Of a stretch of 52,661 nucleotides of DNA, positions 18,048-26,347 are shown piece after piece. The notes under the pieces were generated by a model, which was not told the DNA's origin, made no database searches, and saw nothing but the letters and a program-made list of their open reading frames with translations. Source of the stretch: an uncultured Lentisphaeria bacterium (GTDB lineage Bacteria > Verrucomicrobiota > Lentisphaeria > Victivallales > UBA1829); assembly GCA_949287225.1 (NCBI GenBank), contig CASEFP010000092.1, positions 1-52,661 on the forward strand. Reading direction: 5' to 3'. Numbering within the stretch: position 1 is the first letter of the stretch; the number at the start of each line of letters is the position of its first letter. The position numbers were made by a program, and so were the translations under genes.

Positions 18048-18912
18048 TCTTCTCCCGGCGCTTTGCCGCGGCTTTGAATCGCCGGAAACCGGATTTGAGC
18101 CGTATGCCGCGCAAATCGCAAGGGAACTGGAATGGCTCCGGATTCATCCTGTGCAGGTGGAATTGTCCGGTCTTTGCCCGCTAGATTTTCTCCTGCTGTT
18201 CCGCCCGGACCGGCGTACCGCCGTTTTAAACGGCAAAGCCGATATCTTCGACTGGCAATGGGCGGCGGCGGTCCGCTTGACGGAATTGCTGACGAATATC
18301 CGCCCTGCCCCCCAAGCCGGCGTTTTTGACTCTCTGCTCCGCACCTGGAAATGCGGCGTTCTGCTTCGGGAAGGCTCCGGTCTTCCGGAATTCGTCCGGA
18401 CGGTTTTTTCCGAGCTGCCCCCTGATGAACGGCGTTTGACGGAGCCGACTGTGATTCACGGCGCGGAATTGAAGAGGTTTATCGCAAAAGGAAGTACCTC
18501 GCTGGTGTATCTCGCTGATTTTCACGGCAGGGAGTGTGCCGTGAAAATCCCCGTTGCCGGAGGGGAATCCCGTTTCCGGAACGAGCTGGAATGGCTCTGC
18601 CGCATGAAACACCCGAATCTGCCGGAAATTTTCGCCTGCGACAGCGGCGATTCCCCATACTGTGTCATGGAATGGTGTCACACCGGAAGAGGGATTGGAA
18701 AGCAGGCGGGAACAGCCGGTTTTTTCCAGGCGCTGGACTATCTGCATCGAAGATTTGTTCTGCATGGAGACATCCGGTGGTCGAATCTCGGCTTGCGGAA
18801 CGACGGATCTCCCGTCCTGCTGGATTTCAGTCATGCCAGACGCGTCGGCAGTCGTTTTTCCGCTGGAGAAGCGGACGCCGAAACGCAAAAATTAAAATGC
18901 CTTTTGACATAA
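18025..18912 (+). CDS. Short Bud32-like protein kinase
   Basis: A 295-residue protein. The first 145 or so residues match nothing I know. The C-terminal half is a kinase fold: glycine loop KGSTSLVY, Lys174 in CAVKIP, the catalytic loop HGDIRWSN (His247, Asp249) and metal-binding Asp267 in DFSHARR. It ends only 27 residues after DFS, so the activation segment and most of the C-lobe are absent. That is the layout of small Bud32/RIO-like kinases rather than PknB. GAGGAGG at 18011-18018 fixes the start inside the end of the phosphatase gene. Substrate is unknown; FHA proteins or the pilus ATPases are candidates by position. Confidence 0.72.
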   Translation: MLLRRLNDLLPALCRGFESPETGFEPYAAQIARELEWLRIHPVQVELSGLCPLDFLLLFRPDRRTAVLNGKADIFDWQWAAAVRLTELLTNIRPAPQAGVFDSLLRTWKCGVLLREGSGLPEFVRTVFSELPPDERRLTEPTVIHGAELKRFIAKGSTSLVYLADFHGRECAVKIPVAGGESRFRNELEWLCRMKHPNLPEIFACDSGDSPYCVMEWCHTGRGIGKQAGTAGFFQALDYLHRRFVLHGDIRWSNLGLRNDGSPVLLDFSHARRVGSRFSAGEADAETQKLKCLLT

Positions 18913-18925
18913 GGAGCAGATGAAT

Positions 18926-19942
18926 ATGAATGGAATTTCCTACCTGTCCATGTTTCTGGAACCGGTCAAGCCCTGCCTTGACGATCCGGCCGTCAGTGAA
19001 ATCATGATTAACGGGCCGGAAAATATTTATATTGAGAAAAGCGGCAAGGTTGTCAAGATCGACTCGAGATTTCCCAGCGAATCGGCGCTTCAGGCAGCGG
19101 CGAACAATATCGCAAAATCAGTCGGGCGGGTGCTGAACGACGAATATCCCCGCCTTGATGCAAGGCTGCCGGACGGTTCCCGCGTTCACATTGTGATTCC
19201 GCCGCTTTCCCGCTGCGGAACGGTTGTTTCCATCCGCAAATTCCGGACCGATTCCCTCTCCCCGGAAAGTCTGGTGAAATGGCAGAGCATTTCCCAGGAA
19301 ATGCTTGACTATCTCAAAACCCTGGTTCAGAAACGGATGAACATTCTGATCTGCGGCGCGACCTCGTCGGGGAAAACATCCATACTCAACGTGCTGAGTT
19401 CGTACATCGATCCGGATGACCGCATTCTGACGATCGAGGATTCCTGCGAGCTTCAGCTGCGCCAGCCGCATCTTGTGCCGTTTGAAACGCGCCGTCCGGA
19501 CAAGGACGGCAAGGGAGAAGTGACATTCCGCGACCTGCTGCATTCGGCATTGCGGCTGCGTCCGGACCGCATCATCCTCGGCGAAATCCGCGGAGGCGAG
19601 GCGCTGGATCTGCTTCAGGCGATGAACACCGGACACGCCGGATCAATGTCCACGATTCACGCGAACAACGCATACGACAGTCTGCTGCGCCTGGAAACCT
19701 GCGTCATGTATGCCGGGTTTGATCTTCCGCTCAATGCGATCCGCAATCAGGTGGTCGCCGCCTTGAATTATATCGTTCATACCGGACGTCTGGAGGACGG
19801 CAGCCGCAAAGTGCTTGGAATCAGCAAAGTTCTTCCTCTGGATCACGGGGAATACCGCCTTGAGAACGAATGGGCGTGGACGCAGACCGGAACGGACGAG
19901 TCCGGAAAATTCACAGGAAAATTCGAAAAAATGCAAAAATAA
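18926..19942 (+). CDS. Second CpaF/TadA-type ATPase (no FHA domain)
   Basis: A 338-residue secretion ATPase with [27 protein letters not shown], Walker [10 protein letters not shown] (Lys150), [10 protein letters not shown], Walker [15 protein letters not shown] and His box [12 protein letters not shown]. It lacks the FHA domain and most of the helical N-terminal domain of the first CpaF, and the two are clearly diverged. It could be a retraction or alternative ATPase, a TrbB-like role, or a partner in a mixed hexamer. AAGGAG at 18911-18916 gives 9 bases to the ATG at 18926 and only 3 to the ATG at 18920, so 18926 is preferred. Confidence 0.88.
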   Translation: MNGISYLSMFLEPVKPCLDDPAVSEIMINGPENIYIEKSGKVVKIDSRFPSESALQAAANNIAKSVGRVLNDEYPRLDARLPDGSRVHIVIPPLSRCGTVVSIRKFRTDSLSPESLVKWQSISQEMLDYLKTLVQKRMNILICGATSSGKTSILNVLSSYIDPDDRILTIEDSCELQLRQPHLVPFETRRPDKDGKGEVTFRDLLHSALRLRPDRIILGEIRGGEALDLLQAMNTGHAGSMSTIHANNAYDSLLRLETCVMYAGFDLPLNAIRNQVVAALNYIVHTGRLEDGSRKVLGISKVLPLDHGEYRLENEWAWTQTGTDESGKFTGKFEKMQK

Positions 19943-19964
19943 CAATATGGGAGCAAAGGCAGAC

Positions 19965-20855
19965 ATGAACAGAAAAATCTTATCGGCGGGAACGGCGGCG
20001 TTCGTTTCCCTCTTTTTCGCAGGATGTGCGAATCATCTGGAAGACATTACCAAGGAAACACCGGAGAACTCAAGAACCGTCCTCGGCAACCAGTACATTC
20101 TGACGACGGACAAGGAAATCCCCGATTCCTCCTCTTTCAAAGTGACTTTGGAGCAGATGGAAAATATTAAAGTGGAGGTTTATCAGGTCCGCAAGGTTTC
20201 TTCCCTTTATACCCCGTACGAGGGGTGGCGGGAGTCTTATGAATTTCTGACCGGTCTGGGACTTTTCCCGTTTGCGATCATGTCCCATGTCATCAGCGTG
20301 TTTTCCTTCGGAATGTTTCCGTTCGAATGGTCCGGCGAGGTTACAAAATATGCATTTGACGGCATGAATCCCTGCATGAATTTTGAATCGAGAAGCCGCG
20401 TCGAGGAAATCCCCGCAAAAGTGGAGCGGACGCTCGTGGATTCCTATACGGAAAGCAAGCGCAAACCGCTTGTCAACGAATGGCTGGTCGTCAATCCCGG
20501 AAGCGATACCTTCTGGCGGGTCTGCACCGATCAGCTCGGCCAGGCGGAAATTGTTCTTCTGTCCATTGATCTGGACAAATCCAAAAGCATTGACAGCCGC
20601 TACCTTGATTTTTATCTGGAAAAGAGCAACGTGAAATGCAAAAGGATTCCGATGAGCCGCCGTCTTCTGACACGCCTTGCCACCGCCCGGAAATCCATGA
20701 TGAAGTATTATTCCGCACCCGGCGGAACCGAACTGGCGTCCTGCGTCAAAAAGCTGGAAGAACTGTCATTTGAAAACCTTGCACTTCAACTGGAAGAAAG
20801 CGAACTCAAAAAACATCCCGATTTCCGTTCTTCCTTTGAACAGGCGGTAAAATAA
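19965..20855 (+). CDS. Lipoprotein of unknown function
   Basis: A 296-residue protein with a lipoprotein signal: MNRKIL, a hydrophobic stretch, and the lipobox FAGC with Cys near residue 23. The start is the ATG at 19965, with AAAGG at 19955-19959; an upstream ATG at 19947 would add an unhelpful hydrophilic extension. The mature domain is not recognised. It has a short hydrophobic patch in the middle (LGLFPFAIMSHVISVFSFGMFPF) that may be membrane-associated. Tad loci usually encode a lipoprotein (TadD), but I see no TPR pattern here, so it is not called TadD. Confidence 0.7.
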   Translation: MNRKILSAGTAAFVSLFFAGCANHLEDITKETPENSRTVLGNQYILTTDKEIPDSSSFKVTLEQMENIKVEVYQVRKVSSLYTPYEGWRESYEFLTGLGLFPFAIMSHVISVFSFGMFPFEWSGEVTKYAFDGMNPCMNFESRSRVEEIPAKVERTLVDSYTESKRKPLVNEWLVVNPGSDTFWRVCTDQLGQAEIVLLSIDLDKSKSIDSRYLDFYLEKSNVKCKRIPMSRRLLTRLATARKSMMKYYSAPGGTELASCVKKLEELSFENLALQLEESELKKHPDFRSSFEQAVK

Positions 20856-20874
20856 CAGGAGAGGGCATACCCCC

Positions 20875-21096
20875 ATGAATCTTTCAAAAGAACAAGGCTC
20901 CATGCTGATGGAATATGTCATTGTCGTTCTGATTGTTCTTCTGGGAGGATCCCTGGTCATGGGGGATGCCGGAACCACTCTCATCGAAATGGCCGGGGTT
21001 TCCGTTTCGGAAGAGAATCATTTCGGTTTATTCGGCAATTACGCGGTTGACTGGTTTCGCCGTTTGATGTGGATGCTGGCGCAGCCGTTCCCATGA
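20875..21096 (+). CDS. Short Flp-like prepilin
   Basis: A 73-residue protein with a short leader (MNLSKEQ), then G-S-M-L-M-E-Y and a hydrophobic helix (VIVVLIVLLGGSLVM). The Gly/Glu+5 arrangement is the prepilin-peptidase site, and the size is that of a true Flp pilin. It shares the G-x4-EY core with the prepilin at 2923. It is the last gene of the cluster, with AGGAGAGGG upstream. It may be the major pilin, although that gene is more often near the start of a tad locus. Confidence 0.65.
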   Translation: MNLSKEQGSMLMEYVIVVLIVLLGGSLVMGDAGTTLIEMAGVSVSEENHFGLFGNYAVDWFRRLMWMLAQPFP

Positions 21097-21203
21097 GAAA
21101 GCAGCAGGGGAAGATCCGCTGATCCTGCTTGTGGTCCTGCGCTCTGCGAATTGCCGACATACCAGATTATCAAAAGACAAATCGTGCATATGAATCGCGG
21201 CTT

Positions 21204-21221
21204 CAGCTGAACACGAAGCTG
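21204..21221 (+). terminator. Possible weak terminator after the Tad locus
   Basis: CAGCT and AGCTG form a 5-bp stem around an 8-base loop, followed by TTTT. It lies in the 156-base gap between the last Tad-locus gene and a convergent gene. The stem is short, so the call is tentative. Confidence 0.25.
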
Positions 21222-21252
21222 TTTTGGCAATGCAGAGCATCGCACTGTCAAC

Positions 21253-21852
21253 CTAATTTTTTTGAATAGGATCCGCCTTCGTTTCCATGACCTCGCGCCG
21301 GATCGCCGGCCAGTCGGCACGCTGGATTAAGGTCCGGAGATTCGGGAAAAAGAACTTATGCATTCCGTAGCGGGAGTGCTCCATCTCGCCAATCGCCTCT
21401 TCCGGCGTCCAGTTCTGAAAGACGATCCGGTAAGCGGCGACCACCGCTCCCGTCCGGTCGGCTCCATGCTGACAGTGAATCAGGAGAGGCCGCGGCGCAT
21501 CACGGATGATTTTCAGCGCCTTTACCAGATCCGCACGATCCATCATTCCGGTATTGATCCCGCACTCGTATTCCTGGATTCCCGAAAGCGCCTCCGGGTA
21601 TTTCACGGTGTCGCGAAACCCCTGACGCAGATTCAATACGCTTCTCACGCCGATCCGTTTCAATTCGGAAAAAGCCGCCTCGTCCGGCTGGGCGGAACGG
21701 TAGATCCGCGCGTCGGCGTCAACGATGTAGAAGTTTTCCGGCGCGGCCGTCATCGACAGCGATTTCGCGTCGAAGGTCATTTCAGGCGTGCCGCAGGCGA
21801 CTCCAAGGCACAACAGCACACAGCAGAAAAAAAGAGACAATCTTCTGACCAT
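21253..21852 (-). CDS. Exported Cx5R (dual-specificity/tyrosine-type) phosphatase
   Basis: A 199-residue protein with a hydrophobic signal sequence (LSLFFCCVLLCLGVAC) and a Cx5R phosphatase loop HCQHGADRTG (Cys127, Arg133). Asp105 in TGMMD is a plausible general acid. The AxxxYRSAQPDEAAF and VRSVLNLRQ segments match DSP-like enzymes of the tyrosine-phosphatase-like DUF442/Siw14 type. A Cys at residue 20 might be a lipid anchor, but the lipobox is imperfect. The start at 21852 has GGAGG and 8 bases of spacing; a longer reading to 21927 would bury the signal. It is last in a four-gene operon. Confidence 0.8.
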   Translation of the reverse strand: MVRRLSLFFCCVLLCLGVACGTPEMTFDAKSLSMTAAPENFYIVDADARIYRSAQPDEAAFSELKRIGVRSVLNLRQGFRDTVKYPEALSGIQEYECGINTGMMDRADLVKALKIIRDAPRPLLIHCQHGADRTGAVVAAYRIVFQNWTPEEAIGEMEHSRYGMHKFFFPNLRTLIQRADWPAIRREVMETKADPIQKN

Positions 21853-21895
21853 TATAAGTTCCTCCGTTTTTTCATACCATAACGCCGGTACTGCG

Positions 21896-23020
21896 TCATT
21901 GCAATGCTTCGGGAGAATTTTCCGCAAATGCGATGATCCGCACCGCGCTTCCGGAACTCTTTCCGTTGTGTTTTTCCGAAACGCGCAGAATCAGAGAGTG
22001 TTTTCCGCGCGACAACGTGCCGGCAAGCATTTTCGTGCGCGGATAATGCAGACCGGCGCTGTAAAAGTGATAAAGGTCGGCAGAACGGAAACGGCCTCCG
22101 TCAATGCTGTATTCGACCATCCCCGCGTCAGGCCCGGCGGTCAGGAAGAGCCCGATCGCACTGCCTGAGAACTCCAGAAAGAGTTCGGCTCCGGGCGTCT
22201 CCGTGAACAGCGTCGGAAGCGACGTGTAACGCGCCCGTTTTTCTCCCGGCAGACGCTCCCAGTCCGGAATCCCGAGCGTCCAGTTTTCATCATACCGCGC
22301 CGTGGAAGGTGCAAGAAAATGCGCATGAATCAGGCTGTCGGAATCCAGCAGCGCGCGGGGACATTTCCGTTTCGTTTTCCCCTGTTTTTCAAGAGCGCCA
22401 AACAGTTCCCCGATCATGGTCGCGTAAATCCGGTTGCCGAAAAGAGCCGGATGCACGCCGCCGAAATCATTCAACCAGTCGAATTCGCCCCCGGCAAGAC
22501 GCTGCGCGACGACCTGGGCGAAATTCACGCTCGGGAGTCCGTAATAAGCCGCGACCGTCTCCATCGCGCGGATCTCCCGCGGCGTCCGTCCGTTTCTGTA
22601 AGTTTCGTTATGCGACTCGTTCGCGGTATAGAGAAACACGATGTCCATGCGGGGATTCCGCGCATACGCCATCCGGACCATCCCCTCCATCGCGCGAATG
22701 GTCTCACCGCGTTTCAGGTGTCCGTCCTGATTGTCGTTCACGGCAAACTCGATAAAAAGCAGATCCGGGGTCATTTTGTCAAACACATCCCGCCCGATCC
22801 GGAACGCGCCGGTGTCGGAACACGTGGAGCCGATTCCCGCATTGAGAAAACGGAATGCGCAATCGGGGAAACGATCGCGGAGCATCGCTTCCGTCAGAGC
22901 GGTGTAACCGTTCATCTCCGTGATGGAACCGCCGATAAAGGTGACGCATCCCTGTTTTGTTTTTCTGAATCGGGAAATCGCGGAAGGAAGACCGCTCCGG
23001 CACTGGATCGCATGTTTCAT
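21896..23020 (-). CDS. SGNH/GDSL-family hydrolase
   Basis: A 374-residue protein with the SGNH blocks: FIGGSITEM (Ser32), AGIGS (block II Gly), FAVNDNQD (block III Asn) and DFGGVHP (Asp-x-x-x-His, block V). The C-terminal 110 or so residues look like a beta-rich accessory domain. No signal peptide is seen, so it is probably cytoplasmic. Members of this family are often esterases that remove acetyl or other groups from sugars. The substrate cannot be read from sequence. It follows the upstream gene by 14 bases on the same strand. Confidence 0.82.
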   Translation of the reverse strand: MKHAIQCRSGLPSAISRFRKTKQGCVTFIGGSITEMNGYTALTEAMLRDRFPDCAFRFLNAGIGSTCSDTGAFRIGRDVFDKMTPDLLFIEFAVNDNQDGHLKRGETIRAMEGMVRMAYARNPRMDIVFLYTANESHNETYRNGRTPREIRAMETVAAYYGLPSVNFAQVVAQRLAGGEFDWLNDFGGVHPALFGNRIYATMIGELFGALEKQGKTKRKCPRALLDSDSLIHAHFLAPSTARYDENWTLGIPDWERLPGEKRARYTSLPTLFTETPGAELFLEFSGSAIGLFLTAGPDAGMVEYSIDGGRFRSADLYHFYSAGLHYPRTKMLAGTLSRGKHSLILRVSEKHNGKSSGSAVRIIAFAENSPEALQ

Positions 23021-23034
23021 AAAGTTGACTCCGG

Positions 23035-23613
23035 TTATTTTGTTTCATCATACAGCGTATAAAAGGAAAAAGAGCACGGTATGCCGAGCAGATCCCGCAG
23101 GATCCCCGCCTCGTTTTCCAGGTCTTTCCGCCGGGCGGGAAAACCGTTGCACAGAAATACCCTGCTGCCGTCGCAGAGGAGAAAATTCAACTCATAATAA
23201 ACCCTTATTCTTCTGCCATACCGGGTATGGAAGGGTACTTCGGCCCTCAGAATCTGAATTCCGGCAAGATCCCGGAACGGAATTGCTTTTCCGCGGACGG
23301 AGACAAGCTTCTGATTGCAGTCAATCCCGTCACGCCGGAAAAGTTCCCGGACAGCACTCAGAATCGGAAACAGGAGGACTAGGAGGAAAAGAAAAATCAC
23401 AAATGTGACATTTGCCGGAAGATTCGTGAAGAAAGGCAGAAGCAGCAGGAAAAGCAGGAGAAGAATGCAGCACGCCTGGATTACGGAAAAGATCCGCGTC
23501 GATCGCCAGTAAAACAGTCCGGAACCTTTTGAAGTCAGGAAACGCATATGAACCACTTCCATACCGGGGGAGATGGGAATATCAGTGCTTTTCATGAATT
23601 CGGAATCGGGCAT
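23035..23613 (-). CDS. Membrane protein of unknown function (PH-like)
   Basis: A 192-residue protein with two adjacent membrane helices (SVIQACCILLLLFLLLLPFF; VTFVIFLFLLVLLFPILSAV), then a soluble part (GIDCNQKLVSVRGKAIPFRDLAGIQIL) whose pattern recalls the bacterial PH-like domains found behind paired helices. That resemblance is weak. GGAGG with 6 bases of spacing supports the start. It begins 3 bases after the stop of the preceding gene, so the two are surely cotranscribed. Confidence 0.65.
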   Translation of the reverse strand: MPDSEFMKSTDIPISPGMEVVHMRFLTSKGSGLFYWRSTRIFSVIQACCILLLLFLLLLPFFTNLPANVTFVIFLFLLVLLFPILSAVRELFRRDGIDCNQKLVSVRGKAIPFRDLAGIQILRAEVPFHTRYGRRIRVYYELNFLLCDGSRVFLCNGFPARRKDLENEAGILRDLLGIPCSFSFYTLYDETK

Positions 23614-23616
23614 GCT

Positions 23617-24309
23617 TCACCTCCCGGCAATTCTGCCGTACAAGGTTTGTGTTGTACCGTCATACAAAATGAAAAGTCTCCCCCCGGCAAAAGAACTCTG
23701 AAAGAAAAGGGCATCGGGAAAAACGTGCGGCGTATCCGGAAGATAACGTCCGAACAGTTCCCGGGGATTCCGGAGGGCAACTTCTTCCGGCGACCAGTTT
23801 TTTTTCACGGCAAACGCGCGGAAATCATCAGGAGCCAGACGGCAGCGCCATTCGAGGGAGCGGGGCGGAATCTGATTCTCGAAAAGATGGATATCCGAGG
23901 CCCTTTCGGGAAGAATCCGCTGCGGCGCGATTCCGGACGGCAGAAGGGCGGGCAGATCCCGGAAGGAACCGAAGTGCTGTTCCGGAGAGAACGCGGCATG
24001 ATAGTAGAAAGTGCCGGAAACGAGCCCAAGGAGCAGAAAAAGCAAAATACAGTTCCGCATTGTGGCGAATCTGGAAAATCCGACCGGGGATTCCGGCGCC
24101 AGATGAAGTTTCACAAAAACAAGAAGCGCAAGGAGATCCGCCGAAAGAAACACGCCCAGCAGAAGAGGCAGGCGCAGCGCGATTTTTCCATGCAGCGCGC
24201 ATGCGCCAAGCGTCATCGCCAGCACCGTGTTCAGACTCAGGAGAAGCAAAAGCGCCTTTCCCGCAGCAAGAACTTTGTTCCACAACGGTTTATTTCTCTC
24301 TTCAGCCAT
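23617..24309 (-). CDS. Membrane protein of unknown function
   Basis: A 230-residue protein with three hydrophobic helices in its first half (ALLLLLSLNTVLAMTLGACA; LPLLLGVFLSADLLALLVFV; CILLFLLLGLVSGTFYY) and a soluble, probably extracytoplasmic C-terminal half of about 130 residues. I do not recognise it. It is the first gene of the minus-strand operon, with GGGAG upstream of the ATG and a promoter about 30 bases beyond. Confidence 0.65.
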   Translation of the reverse strand: MAEERNKPLWNKVLAAGKALLLLLSLNTVLAMTLGACALHGKIALRLPLLLGVFLSADLLALLVFVKLHLAPESPVGFSRFATMRNCILLFLLLGLVSGTFYYHAAFSPEQHFGSFRDLPALLPSGIAPQRILPERASDIHLFENQIPPRSLEWRCRLAPDDFRAFAVKKNWSPEEVALRNPRELFGRYLPDTPHVFPDALFFQSSFAGGRLFILYDGTTQTLYGRIAGR

Positions 24310-24335
24310 TCAGCACTCCCTAATTTTCCGGGGAT

Positions 24336-24363
24336 AATATAAAGCTCCGCCGTGACTTTGCAA
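24336..24363 (-). promoter_or_regulatory. Sigma-70-type promoter for the minus-strand operon
   Basis: On the minus strand, TTGCAA (24358-24363) and TATATT (24336-24341) are separated by 16 bases. This would start transcription roughly 20 bases before the gene ending at 24309. It is divergent from the LacI-type regulator promoter about 110 bases away. Confidence 0.5.
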
Positions 24364-24473
24364 GCGGGTGAAACGATCCCGGTCTCTGCCTGACATGGAA
24401 TACGTTTTTGGTTTTATAATCGGAAAACGTACTATTCTTTTTTCATTTTTCCCGGAATCCTGATTTTTCCCTC

Positions 24474-24501
24474 TTGACAAATTCGGAAAAATCAATATAA
24501 T
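24474..24501 (+). promoter_or_regulatory. Near-consensus sigma-70 promoter upstream of the LacI-type gene
   Basis: A perfect TTGACA (24474-24479) and a perfect TATAAT (24496-24501) with a 16-base spacer. The predicted start site falls within the palindrome that follows, so a bound repressor should block transcription. Confidence 0.8.
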
Positions 24502-24504
24502 CTA

Positions 24505-24536
24505 TATATGAAAATTTAATATTAAAAAATCATATA
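24505..24536. promoter_or_regulatory. 32-bp interrupted palindrome, probable operator
   Basis: The outer arms TATATGA and TCATATA and a central perfect 12-bp palindrome TTTAATATTAAA (24515-24526) share one centre at 24520/24521. 13 of 16 positions are symmetric. It lies directly after the -10 element and ends at the ribosome binding site of the LacI-type gene, the usual place for an autoregulatory operator. That the adjacent regulator binds here is an inference. Confidence 0.6.
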
Positions 24537-24547
24537 GGATGCCTGAG

Positions 24548-25549
24548 ATGGCGGGAATGCTGAAAATCATATCGGAACGGGCGGGAGTTTCCCAGGCGGC
24601 AGTGTCGCAGATCCTGAACCGGCGTCCGAACGACTACAGTTCGGAAGAGACGAAAAAGCGGGTTTTCTCCATTGCGCGCGAACTCGGATACAAACAGAAT
24701 TTCGGGCATAAGCTCCTGCGCGGGGAAAAGACAAAAACCGTTGCGATCATCCTTTCGATGCAGCGTCTGATTCTGGAGGAGCAGATTCAGCGTCTTGTCC
24801 TGCTCCTGCTGGACAAGTTCGAGCACGGCGGTTATGTAACCTATCTTCAGACCGTCGCGGGCAGCGAGAAGGAAAATCTGAAGATGGTCCGAGAACTGAT
24901 TGCGCGCGGCACGGATCACTTTGTCTGGCTCGGGAATCCCACCGGCGTATCATCCATCGAGGAGGAGATTCTGTCGAAGGGACGCAGTGTAATCGGTTTT
25001 AATTCCACTTTTCATCGGAACCTGAAAAATGACTCGCTTTTCGCAATCGACCGGACCGTCCGGAAATTTCTGGCGGACGGGAGAATGAACTTCCGTCTGC
25101 TGCTCGGAACGCCGCAGCAGGTGGACCGGATCCAGGCAATCTGCAATCTCTTTCCCGAGCTCTCCTATGACGAGGTCGTGCGCAGACATGTTGTTTACCT
25201 GAATTTCAACGGAGAAGTGGACAATATCGACGAACTGACCGCAACGGGATATGAAAAAACCTGCGAGATCATGAATGCCGATCCGCATGTTTCGGCGCTG
25301 ATGTATCTTTCGGACTACTTCATGCTCGGCGGCATCCGGTATCTGCATCAGCACCGCTGTGCCATCGGAAAAGACATCGTGCTCTGCGGTCACAACAACA
25401 TTCATGCGGTGCGGAACCATATTTATCCGCTCTGGACCTGGGAAATTGACATGGAGACAATTTCCTCCATTCTTTTCCGGGAATGTGCCGGAAGCGGCCG
25501 CATGGCACAATTAATCAAACCGAAATTCATTGAAATCAAAGGAGAATAA
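24548..25549 (+). CDS. LacI-family transcriptional regulator
   Basis: About 333 residues. The N-terminus is a LacI-type helix-turn-helix and hinge ([44 protein letters not shown]). The rest resembles a periplasmic-binding-protein-type effector domain, though its later part is diverged. ATGs exist at 24539, 24548 and 24557. AGGA at 24536-24539 suits 24548. It probably senses a sugar and controls the pseudopilin, SGNH hydrolase and GH42-like genes that follow with gaps of 2, 31 and 13 bases. Confidence 0.85.
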   Translation: MAGMLKIISERAGVSQAAVSQILNRRPNDYSSEETKKRVFSIARELGYKQNFGHKLLRGEKTKTVAIILSMQRLILEEQIQRLVLLLLDKFEHGGYVTYLQTVAGSEKENLKMVRELIARGTDHFVWLGNPTGVSSIEEEILSKGRSVIGFNSTFHRNLKNDSLFAIDRTVRKFLADGRMNFRLLLGTPQQVDRIQAICNLFPELSYDEVVRRHVVYLNFNGEVDNIDELTATGYEKTCEIMNADPHVSALMYLSDYFMLGGIRYLHQHRCAIGKDIVLCGHNNIHAVRNHIYPLWTWEIDMETISSILFRECAGSGRMAQLIKPKFIEIKGE

Positions 25550-25551
25550 AA

Positions 25552-26316
25552 ATGCGGAAAAAACACTCCCCGCCCGCTTTCGGGAAAAATGAGAAAGGGA
25601 AAGTTTTCACTCTGATCGAGCTCCTGGTTGTGATTGCGATCATCGCGATACTGGCTTCGATGCTTCTCCCCGCGTTGAACAAGGCGCGCGCGGCGGCACA
25701 GAGCACAAGCTGTTTGAACAATCTCAAACAGTCAGGCATTGCACTGACCGGATACCAGGGAGATTACAGTGACTTCAACTGTTATGCGCATTATGAGAGA
25801 AATAAATATTACGCAAGCTGGTTCACGCTGCTGGCTCCGTATTCAGGAATGAAGACAGTTCCCGTGGACGACGGAAGAGCAAACAAATGGACCGTCAGAC
25901 AATGGCTGTGTCCCGGCAGGGAACAGTCCAAAACGAATCATTACTGGGGATATTATTACTCCTATTCCGCCAATGCGGTCAGCCGCAACGGTCAATACAT
26001 CGGGCCAGTGATTTTCGGCATGATGACGCTCGGAGGCCAGTATGAGACGCAGCGGATCACAAACCTGAAGCAGCCCGGACGGATCGCAGGACTTCTGGAT
26101 ACGCAAAAACGGGCAGACGGCGGACGAGTGCCTTATTTCAACTTCTGGTACAGCACCAACTACACCAACAAAGTGGATTTTGAAAATGCCGGTTTCGCGC
26201 CCAGGCACAACAACCGGATGAACGCGCTGTTCCTGGACGGGCATGCAGCTTCCCTCGTACCGGAATTCCCGCTCTCCTTCAATACCGAATGGACCGGAGC
26301 AAAGCTGTTCAGATAA
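25552..26316 (+). CDS. Pseudopilin with prepilin leader and H-X9-DG motif
   Basis: A 254-residue protein. A basic leader of about 20 residues ends in GKV, followed by [24 protein letters not shown], the type IV/type II prepilin cleavage and methylation signature. The C-terminal region has [12 protein letters not shown], an exact H-X9-DG motif found in large families of PVC-group pseudopilins. These proteins are processed at the inner membrane and may form short pseudopili or serve in export. It starts 2 bases after the regulator and precedes secreted hydrolases, suggesting a locus-specific export or surface role. Confidence 0.88.
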   Translation: MRKKHSPPAFGKNEKGKVFTLIELLVVIAIIAILASMLLPALNKARAAAQSTSCLNNLKQSGIALTGYQGDYSDFNCYAHYERNKYYASWFTLLAPYSGMKTVPVDDGRANKWTVRQWLCPGREQSKTNHYWGYYYSYSANAVSRNGQYIGPVIFGMMTLGGQYETQRITNLKQPGRIAGLLDTQKRADGGRVPYFNFWYSTNYTNKVDFENAGFAPRHNNRMNALFLDGHAASLVPEFPLSFNTEWTGAKLFR

Positions 26317-26347
26317 TCCAGGACACAATCTAAATTCGGAGCAATAT

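Noticed and set aside
21896..23020. Reading this SGNH hydrolase as secreted
   Set aside because: The N-terminus (MKHAIQCRSGLPSAISRFRKT) has no hydrophobic core, unlike the clearly secreted SGNH protein at 26348.
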